This document shows, one piece after another, positions 55,860 to 64,000 of a stretch of 64,000 bases of DNA. Position numbers and translations under genes: made by a program. Position 1 is the stretch's first letter. Every line of letters begins with the position of its first letter. The notes beneath the pieces are model-generated. The model was not told where the DNA came from and did no database searches. It saw nothing but the letters and a program-made list of their open reading frames with translations. Source of the stretch: Dacryopinax spathularia (taxonomy: Eukaryota > Basidiomycota > Dacrymycetes > Dacrymycetales > Dacrymycetaceae); NCBI GenBank assembly GCA_037974965.1, contig JBBPFI010000010.1, positions 620,001-684,000 of the forward strand. The letters are read 5' to 3'.

Positions 55860-56594
55860 CGGGAAGTAGGAGTGCGCCGGTTGTATGACCTTGGATCATG
55901 ATTTGGGGACTTGAGGGAGATACCTTGTATTTTGCTTCTTTCAACCTCGTCCTCCCGGTGTTATCATGATATCTGTCTATGAGCAATACGATGCTGTACG
56001 TGTAAATTAGACTGCGAGCGAGGTGTCGATATTCCATGTGGCGCAATATAGGCTTACACATTGCCGGCCGATATGCTGCGAATCGTTCATCCGCGGCCTT
56101 TGCTGCTACCCTACAAAGTCCACGTCTCACGATCCAGGCCGGCTCATCGACCCCGACGGCGGAACAACGTTCCTCATCGGCAGTCAGCCCGCTCATCGCA
56201 CCAGGCAACGGCGAGCAAGCAACCAGGCACAGCGAGCGTCATCCCCTCCTCGACATTCCCATCCCCTCGTCGACCATCCCGCACCCTCTCACATCGCCGA
56301 CTGTCGCCGCTCACTTTCACCTGCTCAACATCACGGACAGCAACGACGTCCTCTCGCTCAATATCAGCATTCGCAAGAGGTTATAGGCTTGCTAGAACTC
56401 TCCATCAGCGGTCTTCCCACCCTCTGGAGAACGTGCGCTCTCTGTCGCCGCCGGTGCTATATCTGCCTTCGCGCCCTGGTTCCCGAAGGCACGCAGTCGG
56501 CCATCGAGAGGTGTATGATACCCTGCTACGACATTCCTACGCTACCCAGCCCCCTGTCCACTTTCAAGCACGGTCACTACTACGAAGATATATG
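55860..56594. other. Region upstream of FAD synthase with duplication copy B
   Basis: Holds the duplicated block 56,020-56,500. An open frame at 56,036-56,386 starts MWRNIGLHIAGRYAANRSSAAFAAT, which resembles a mitochondrial presequence, but no downstream domain is recognised. Confidence 0.5.
56020..56500 (+). repeat. Ancient segmental duplication, copy B
   Basis: Partner of 54,125-54,600. It is adjacent to the FAD synthase start, whereas copy A is adjacent to K4, so the duplication copied an upstream or leader region together with part of the kinase cluster. Confidence 0.7.
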
Positions 56595-57966
56595 ACAGCC
56601 TTGCATACCACTTCCTCCGCTGGAGGGAGCGGCAGCTCCACCCCTCCCGCGCCGACGCATACAATCACCACCCCTTCGACAAACCACGCCAATTCAGACG
56701 AGGTCGAGACTGTGGACCTTGATTCCCTCAACCGGCTGTATGTCTATGCCACGTCCCCGGGACCGGAGGGTGATGACCTCCATCCGCTGGTGAAGGAGGC
56801 TGTGGAGGTTATCCAATCTGCGCTGGATGAGTTTGGGTGCGTGCTCCTTCCTTGTCGTCTATGCCTTGCCCATCCTTGTCTGCGATACGGGAACAGAGAG
56901 TACTGAGAGCTGATATGATTAGTAGTGAGGAATGCGTCGCTATTAGCTTTAATGGGGGAAAGGACTGTACGTCGCCTACCCATCCTTCTCTTCCCGAAGT
57001 ATTTGAGACTTACCCTATGCACAGGCACCGTCCTTCTCCACCTTCTCGCATGCGTCCTCCTACAGCGACACAAGCCCCCATCACCCTCCCCCGCCGAATC
57101 CAGCAGCTCAACCCCTCGTCGCCCACCCTGGCCTCCCATCCCCTCGATCTACGTCTCCCAACCCTCCCCCTTCCCGCTAATGGAATCCTTCGTCCACACC
57201 TCCACAACATACTACAACCTCACCCTGCATCGCACCTCAAACCTCAGCATGCGTCACGCTCTCTCTTCTTACCTCTCTCTCCGGCCCCAGACGAAGGCAG
57301 TCATGGTCGGTACTAGACGGGCAGACCCGCATGGAGGGGAGCTCGAGTTCTGCCAGGTGACGGACAGGGGCTGGCCGGAGTTCGTCAGAGTGCATCCGGT
57401 CATCAATTGGCGGTATGGAGATGTGTGGAAGTTCTTGAGAGGGTGGGAGGTGCCGTATTGTAAGCTGTATGATCAGGGGTGCGTGCTGTTCTTCTCCTCT
57501 TCGGTTTGCTTGTGCAATTCTAACCCCTGTGTACAGGTACACGTCCTTAGGAAGCACCTACAACACCCACCCTAACCCAGCTCTCCGTCTTCCATCTGGA
57601 GAATTCGCACCTGCCTACGAGCTATTGGACGAATCACTAGAACGCGCAGGGAGGGACGATCCCGATCCTTCAAGCAGAGCGAGGTCGCCGGCGCTTGGCT
57701 CACCCACGGCTGGAGGGTCCGGCTCGCCTGCTCTGGGCGGTGGAGTGGGTAAGAGTGGGCTCAGGAATGAGCTGGGACAGGGAGAGGGGGAGAAGGAGGG
57801 AGCGGGAGTGGTGGACGGTATCCAGGCGGGGTTGGGGTTGTTCGCCGGGAAGGACAAGCAGAAGATCGGGAATGGGAATGCGGTACATGGTCCCGATGGG
57901 AAGGGGGACGTGCAGGCTCAAGCCAGCTCTTTGGCTGGCGGTGGAGTGGAGGAAGTCCTTCTCTAA
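56595..57966 (+). CDS. FAD1: FAD synthase (FMN adenylyltransferase)
   Basis: The ATG at 56,595 leads through several short exons: VDLDSLNRLYVYATSP...VKEAVEVIQSALDEFG, then CVAISFNGGKDC (the PP-loop-like SFNGGKD motif), TVLLHLLACVL, and SIYVSQPSPFPLMESFV. These are followed by the PAPS-reductase-like active-site block VGTRRADPHGGELEFCQVTDRGWPEFVRVHPVINWRYGDVWKFLRGWEVPYCKLYDQG-YTSLGSTYNT, which is diagnostic of the fungal FAD1 family. The enzyme transfers AMP from ATP to FMN. The C-terminus has a low-complexity Gly/Ser/Pro extension of about 110 residues beyond the conserved fold. Convergent with an FAD-dependent oxidoreductase gene (stops 317 bp apart). Confidence 0.93.
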
Positions 57967-58283
57967 ATGGTGTTGTGTGTTCGGGATATATCTCGATGTT
58001 GCATGTAGCACTAAGGACGCGTGTTTGGCTCGGTTGCCCCAACCGGGGAAGCGGGTTGGGTAGGGCATATTGTAGACGCTCAAGGGAATACAAATGGAAT
58101 CTTTATTGACTTTTGTACAAGTGAATCAAGCCAGTGAAAACCCGAGCTCAAAACATTACCGAGAACCGGGGTGCACGCATATACGCGGAGCAATGACAGC
58201 TCGTATCGCCGATAGTTGGAACGAAGGGCTACGCATTGACAGTGTTGAGGCTTTGAGCATTGAGCGGCGCCTCTGAAAGTCCT
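57967..58283. other. Convergent 3' region
   Basis: Between the FAD synthase and FAD oxidoreductase stops. No gene seen. Confidence 0.5.
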
Positions 58284-60435
58284 TCAGGCGGCCAACGCCT
58301 CCCAGCGGTTTGCTGCCACGGTGGTATCAGAATCCAGATGCTCCTCAGTCTCAGTGTAGCGGATGCGAGAGAAAGAACTCCACGCCTTCCCCGTCCTGCG
58401 TACGCCGAGACCTAGCTCTTCCAACCGCTCTACGACGCGTTCCGCAGCATCGCGTGCACCGCTTAGATTGGCAGCGCCCGGTCCAATCTGAATTGTAGAA
58501 TGAATAAGGAGTAATAGGTTCTGAAGCAGCGTTCACTGACCTGTAAAGCAGCAAAAGCGCCAACGAAGAACAGCGGCAGGTCTGAATTCCACTGAAGGTC
58601 GTGCGTCAACCATGGGAGTCCTCCTGGAAAGTAATCCGAAGTATCTTTGACAATGGTCTCGGGAGGTGTTGCAGGCGGATATTCGGGGATGAGGTTCCCT
58701 GCCGCCACAAAAGGGAGCCGGGCGACATCCAACTTCGCGCCTGTTGCGGCAATGATGAAGCCGAATTGACTGATGCGTGTCTGAATCTTTGGCCCTGTGG
58801 TCTTCATTTCTGCCTTTTTCTGGGATGGTTCTGGCGTGCAGGTCTCCAACTTGACCGTCCAGGATTGCTGCTGACCGTCCCATGTCGCGTCTTGGATCTG
58901 AGTCCACGTCAGAAGCTCCATCTTCTTGTCTCTCTCCCATTCCTTCAGTCTTTGAGCGTAAGCCGGGTTAACAGAACCTCCGTTCCGAGCTTCTCTAACA
59001 TGTGCCAGTCGAGCTTTCGGACAGGATTCTTGCCAGAAGATAGCCTTGATAATGGCCTGTCAGCCGTCGATAAGCACAACCTTAAACAGGATACGCACCT
59101 TCATCAAATTCTGGTATTTGCCAACCCATTGCAGATCGAGGTCGAAGTGTTTAACTGCTCGCCGGCCTTTAGGACGCATTCAAACATGGCAAAGAGCTTG
59201 CGCACCTTTCAACCAACCCCGCATGACGAGAGCGACCTTCGACCATCCGTGCTTGAGAGCGGCTTGTACGACTTGCGCCGATGTAAGGCTGTAAGAAATG
59301 TGAGCCCAGTCGTCCTGTTGATGGACAACTAGCCGCACCCTCCACCAATGACAAGGAGAACGTCATCAGGCCGCTTCGGGATGGGAAAGCCGTAGCCCGG
59401 CAGGCACAGAGCTGCCGAATGACACCAGCCGTCCCCAAATGGTCGAGGTTTCTCCGAGGGGCTCTGACAAAGAGCGGGCGGTATCGAAAGCTGTCCTCCG
59501 TTGCCCACCCCGACAACAACCGCTCGAGCACCAAGCAGCGTCCCGTCTTCCAGTCGAATACGGAAAACGTCTTGTTCCAAGGTCTGACCTTCCCCTGTAC
59601 CGATGACCGACATGCATCCGAAGGTCAGAGCAGCGACCGTGCCTTTCAGCGTGTGTATGCGTCCTTCTTCGTGTGGACCGTGGCAGTTCAGGCCCGACCG
59701 TCTGATCACACGCTCCTGAGTGAATTCGCAGAAGAGGGACGTGGATGGCCGATAATAGTCCTTCTTACTGCGCTGGTTCAGTCCGATGGGAGTATATGCG
59801 CGACCGCTGCGCATATATTAGGCCGAGTCCTTTGCGAGTGGGAGCCACTCACTTCTTTCTCTTCTGCTTGTGCTTGCTTAGCTCGCGGCCGATCACGTCC
59901 CGTATCTCCGCTAGCTCATCCTGTCGCCCAGTCTCCTCAGCGTACGCTATAAGAGCATCCACCTCATTCGCAGCAACATGGAAGAACATCGGTGAGCGCA
60001 GATCTATTATGACAGTCAGACGGGCATAACAAGGACGGAGCGTGCAGACATACGTTCAATCTCATATGCTGCGAACTGTCTGTTCCATTGCCCCAGCCAG
60101 CGATCTTCCACTTTGTCTACCATGCACACCCGCGGTTCGATGGTCTCTTGACGATCATCGCCAGTTCCCCAGAGTGCGTGCCCATGTTGTGTGCTTTTCT
60201 GACCCTGCGACTTCTTTACGAAGTTCGGCTTTCCTGCTCTCCTCGCTGCAGCTGCTTTCAGGAACTCCAGCCGTTCGTGCTCAGCCTCCGTATACAATGC
60301 AGCTGGAACAGGTTCGAAGAGGCGAGCGGCAACAGCGAGACAAGCAGGGCCACCTCCGACGAGTAGGATGTCATAGAAGTAGTCGCGCTCGACGGTAGGG
60401 GCGATGGGGTCGTCGTGGAAAGGGGTGTCTCCCAT
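58284..60435 (-). CDS. FAD-dependent oxidoreductase (N-hydroxylase/OSGIN-like)
   Basis: Multi-exon minus gene. The start was taken at 60,433-60,435 (MGDTPFHDD; an upstream in-frame ATG at 60,453 is possible) and the stop is at 58,284-58,286. The N-terminal dinucleotide fold is ILLVGGGPACLAVAARL. Next come GQWNRQFAAYEIE-RLRSPMFFHVAANEVDALIAYAEETGR, RELSKHKQKRK, KKDYYRPSTSLFCEF, VVVGVGNGGQLSIP and VLLVIGGG-LTSAQVVQAALKHGWSKVALVMRGWLK. The tail includes HFDLDLQWVGKYQNLMK, AIFWQES...VREARNGGSVNPAYAQRLKEWE, FIIAATGAKLD and LPLFFVGAFAALQ. This is the arrangement of FAD-NAD(P)-dependent oxidoreductases related to ornithine/lysine N-hydroxylases and OSGIN proteins. The apparent interruptions near 59,200 resolve as a 39-nt intron. 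The substrate is unknown. It is adjacent to FAD1, the supplier of its cofactor. Confidence 0.82.
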
Positions 60436-62067
60436 CGCGGATAGACGATACACGGCCTTGTAATGTCGAGCTCCGTCGACACCTGCTCCATGCTCTGATA
60501 ATATGGGCTACTTGAGCGGGAGCGATGACCTCGAAAGCAGCAGCAGGTTCGGAAGTCGCCTGAGCGGTCATGACCGGTCGGGTACCGCATGGTCTTCAAC
60601 TAAGACGATGTGGCCGGTAAGCATCACATGTCGATATTCAACCAGCCAATTATCAATACCATTCAGCGGAGGCCATCGAATATTGTTGTCCAGGGGGGAG
60701 CTCAATGAGAAATGATTGCGCATGGGCTCGCGAGTGGCATATAACAGGATGTTTGGCGACGATGCCACTTTATGGGTCGACATTTAGCTGGATCGGTCAA
60801 AGTTCAGTCCAGCCCAGCACACCAGAACAAACAAGCGTCAGGCGACCGTGAATCGCTGAACAGTTAAGCTAGAAGCTAGAATCCGTCGACAATATAGGAG
60901 GTGCATGAAGGAGTAGGTCGCTTCGTCGTCGTCGTCGTCGTCAGGGACTGTGCCCGAGCCAGTCTGACGGCCCGCCGCTTCCAGGCGCCGTCGATTCCAG
61001 TCCGTGCATCGGCGATGGCTCCTCAGCTGCATAGTCTTGCTGAGCCATACAGGTGTCTTCCGATGCATCGGGCAATTGCTCGTTACCCATGAGTCGACTG
61101 AGTGTCAGTGTCCGACTAGGCAAATACAGTAACCAAAGCGCGGGACAGATGAGGGTGTTAGCTGGGGTGACAAAGTTGGCGTCGGGCGAGCAACGTCATG
61201 TGCAAGGGCGTATCGGCCGGCCTGGGAGGTAGCAGCGTCTCACTGTCGCCCATTGCTTTGTGATAACCGGTCGTCCTGTGGTGGAATGATTTTTCTCCAT
61301 GATCCAAGAAACCATGTACCCAGGTTCCCGTCCGGCCAGTGTCTTTGATAAATATGGAGAATGGATCGAAGTACTATATGAGCGGACAGTCCGTCCTGTC
61401 GCACCTCACCTTCGCTGCTGAGCTTTGGTCTACATTGGTATGCGGAGAACTTCCAGATGGAGAGATTCTGTTGTGTAGGCCTATGCGCCGCTTTAGTGTG
61501 ATGACCACGACTGCCCAACTTTGGGATCAGAATGCCAACGTCAGGGGACTTCGACAAATCACAACAAAAACATTTCATTCGGTAGATCGATATTTGACAT
61601 GAACCTAGTGGACTTGTACAGGGCGATATATCCGAAAAGGAAGGCGTATGAACGAGCTATGTGGATCCAACAACAATTGTGACGCCAAGAGGAAAAACGT
61701 TTCATGATACAATTGAAGAAGCGTAGATCGTAGGAAGTTGTTTCGCAGTAGTGAGTGCACGAGAGAGATATCGAGATGATCGAGATGTGCGAATCTTGCC
61801 TGTCGTCAAGTACAGCGATACAACGATGCGGCCGAGTTGAGTGAAGAGATTCGGTGGTATCGTATTGTGTCTTCCTTGATGCCCATGAAGAAAGAAAACC
61901 TTGCCGTAACATTGTTGGAACTGAAAGAATGTTGAAAATGGATCGAATGATGATAACGTTGATGAAGTGGCCGTATTGCTGGTTACGCAGTCGTCTTCGA
62001 TTGCTTGTCGCTGTTCAGCGTCAGTCAGGTTCTCACATAAATAGTGATGACGAACATCGGAATGGCT
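60436..62067. other. 1.6-kb region without a supported gene
   Basis: Upstream of the FAD oxidoreductase and downstream of the Ras-like gene. Contains a (GTC)n run near 60,925-60,945. Short open frames overlap on both strands without recognised motifs. AT content rises after 61,300, consistent with UTR/intergenic DNA. No tRNA cloverleaf was noticed. Confidence 0.45.
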
Positions 62068-63313
62068 TTAGTCGCCTCTCTTGAATCGCGAGAGCATCTT
62101 GGTGAACATCCCCTCTTTCTTCTCCTGATCCTTCCCCCTCCTGATCCTCACGGGAGCGGCGTTTCCACTGACTGAGGAGCTCGGACCACGTGCACCAGCA
62201 AGTGAACCAGAACCTTCCATCGAGCGTGTGTTTGCAGGGAGGTGTGGAACCGGAGGGGGAGGCGTATCGTCAACGGGGGATTGGAGAGCTGAAGTCGAGT
62301 TTCGCGGCCGCAGGATATGGAAGGCTCTCGAGGCGGAACCTCCAGCGTTATTCTCGTGTCCAGATGATGAGCGAGGGAGCGGATATGCGGAGACGCTGGA
62401 ACGAAGGGTGGGTACACTGCCCTGGCGAGCACGGGGAATCGGGACGTCGAGATGGCCAATCGAGGTGGGATTGGGAGTGTTAGGAAGGCTGAAGGCGCTC
62501 GGAGAAGGTGCGATGGAGGACCCTCCAGCTGTTTTACCTGCTCCTCTATTGGGGAGCGGTGAGGTCAGCTTGCCATCCCTACGCGCTCGTAGTCCGATGA
62601 CACATAGCTCAAAAAGTTTGAGCACGTTGTAGCCGGACTTTGCAGAGACCTCCAGAAACTGGCCCCCGAAGTACCGAGCAAGTCGTTGCCCTTCTTCAAT
62701 CGTAACTTCCCATTCACCAGATTCGGGGTCTACGTCGATCTTGTTGGCAACTACAACGATCACTGGATAGGAGCGCCCAGATCGGTAGCCCACGCCGAGG
62801 AGTGCCTGGTTCATGTTCACAATATTGTTGAAGGATTTTCTTGAAGTGACTGAATACACCAAGCCGATGGCATCCGCCTGGCTATGTAAACATCAGCCCG
62901 CCGTATAAGAACACGTTAGAAATTGGCTACCTTAGCCATTGGTCGCGAAGAGTGTGGTATTCCTCTGTTGCATAAGGTAAGCATGGAAGGTAGCGAGCGC
63001 TAAATCTCTTACCTTGACCGGCAGTGTCCATAACCTCCACGACCGCTCGTTCACCTTGAACAGTGAGCGTTTTTCTATACGAGTCTTCAATCGTAGGGTC
63101 GTAGGTCTGCAGATGTAAGAGGCGAAATCAGCGCGAGGGATTCAGAAAACGCGCACCTCAAGAAAGTTGTTTTTTGTTAACTGGTACAATGGGCGGTCAG
63201 TAGTCAGTCACATGAGTCATTCATGTGAATTCACTTACGCGCCAAGCGATGGCTGTCTTCCCGACAGCCCCATCGCCGAACAGAGCGACCTTCCAAAATT
63301 CTTTAGGTTCCAT
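62068..63313 (-). CDS. Ras-family small GTPase lacking a CAAX box
   Basis: The start is at 63,311-63,313 (MEPKEFWKVALFGDGAVGKTAIAWR, with the P-loop GDGAVGKT) and the stop at 62,068-62,070. Following exons read LETYDPTIEDSYRKTLTVQG (switch I, YDPTIEDSYRK), VVEVMDTAGQ-EEYHTLRDQWL (switch II, DTAGQ), RQADAIGLVYSVTSRKSF, ANKID (NKxD) and LEVSAKSGYNVLKLFE (SAK). The effector loop YDPTIEDSY is Ras/Rap-like. The C-terminus extends about 150 residues as a Ser/Pro-rich tail ending in KKEGMFTKMLSRFKRGD. It is strongly basic but has no CAAX or other C-terminal Cys, so it cannot be prenylated there. Membrane binding through the polybasic tail, or a soluble role, is likely. Confidence 0.9.
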
Positions 63314-64000
63314 TCAGAGATAGATCAGACACCGCGACGAGTTGACAAGAGTGAAGGAAATATGCTGTCGCCTGAGAATTCCGCCTCTGCAGGGTCGAGG
63401 GTGAATGTGAGAGGGAAGTTGTCGGCACAGTGGGGGATGTCGCTGGGCCCTTTTGAGGAGGCCGCTTTGCTGGCTCAGAAGCAAACGCAACGCCTCGAGG
63501 CAGCAGCGCTCTCTGGAAGCGGCGTTATGTCAGAGCAAGAGCACACGGTCGAAGTAGGGAGCAGTCGGGCAGATACACTACACAGGGACCAGGGAGCGAG
63601 TTGTTGTGAGCCTTCTCCAAATGGTTGACAGATAGGCCAGGCACGGCTTGCCCGAAAGGGAGACTATCAGAATACGTCACCCATATGAAGGGCCTTGTGC
63701 TGTGCACCCTTCCATTGATTGCGCGGCGGCTCGTGCTGGTGCTTCTCGGTAGAGAGGGGATGCGGAATTGGGCAGTGCTTCGCCAGCTGTTGGGGACCGG
63801 CAGGCCCGGTGATGGACTGTATATACGAAAATGCTTGAGCGGCCCGTGCCGCCAAGGAAGCCTTTGAGTTTAGACTATCGCATTACGCGATGGCAACGAT
63901 CCTCGAGTGCATGGAGACCCGCCGCAGACGGGCTGGCTTTGCTGTGGGAAAACAGAATACTTAATGGATATGCCGGTTACTGGAGATGCCGGCCTTTGTG
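63314..64000. other. Upstream region of the Ras-like gene; no supported gene
   Basis: 687 bp to the window end. An open frame on the plus strand (63,167-63,628) overlaps exon 1 of the Ras-like gene and has no recognised motif. The next gene may start beyond the window. Confidence 0.4.

Noticed and set aside
59160-59240. Break in the FAD oxidoreductase
   Set aside because: Explained by a 39-nt GT-AG intron that joins MRGWLK to the RRAVKHFDLDLQW segment.

Overview
The window looks like a gene-dense, intron-rich nuclear contig of an agaricomycete-type basidiomycete. Short GT-AG introns (about 40-80 nt) interrupt almost every gene. The transposon families (Tnp2/CACTA-like and KDZ), the large disordered proteins, the tandem tyrosine-kinase-like (TKL) kinases with an HGD-type catalytic loop and a fungal FAD synthase all fit this group. 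The work was by eye: gene families are assigned from recognised motifs, and no database search was run.

Layout. 1-8,800 is probably transposon-derived: an RS-rich hypothetical gene, a full-length Tnp2-type transposase on the minus strand, and a divergent gene with a poly-Asp tail. 9,784-14,546 holds a Cys-rich hypothetical, an alpha/beta hydrolase and an SLC35C-like (GDP-fucose type) sugar-nucleotide transporter. 14,760-24,992 is a complete 10.2-kb KDZ-superfamily DNA transposon with terminal inverted repeats and an 8-bp target duplication. It sits exactly between the transporter and a GDP-L-fucose synthase gene (25,238-26,524). 27,148-32,800 has a C2H2 protein and a second alpha/beta hydrolase, paralogous to the first. 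32,799-45,686 is a giant gene for a disordered, PH-like, coiled-coil protein. It is followed by ribosomal protein eS17. 47,962-55,859 is a tandem cluster of four kinase-like genes plus a relic, interrupted by an inverted 3-hydroxyanthranilate 3,4-dioxygenase (BNA1). 56,595-63,313 holds FAD synthase, an FAD-dependent oxidoreductase of the N-hydroxylase/OSGIN-like type, and a Ras-like GTPase without a CAAX box.

The most interesting object is the KDZ transposon. It carries four spliced genes: the KDZ transposase, a Cys-rich protein with a SUMO-interaction-like motif, and two paralogous proteins with a GAL4-like C-x2-C-x6-C-x10-C-x2-C-x6-C cluster, each followed by a helical or coiled-coil segment. 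The element is studded with 18 arrays of the hexamer GCGGTA (or its reverse complement), spaced exactly 9 bp with variable 3-nt linkers. These arrays occur in introns, in intergenic DNA, near both ends and even inside exons. I saw none elsewhere in the window. The arrays present CGG triplets as CGG-N6-CGG direct repeats, often in facing inverted pairs. The natural hypothesis is a self-contained transposon regulatory system: dedicated zinc-cluster proteins plus a dispersed set of their sites.

Other points of note are the stepwise loss of catalytic residues across the tandem kinase cluster (HGD/DFG, HGN/DFD, HGN/DFG, HGR/DYG) and the splitting of an apparent GDP-fucose gene pair by the transposon.
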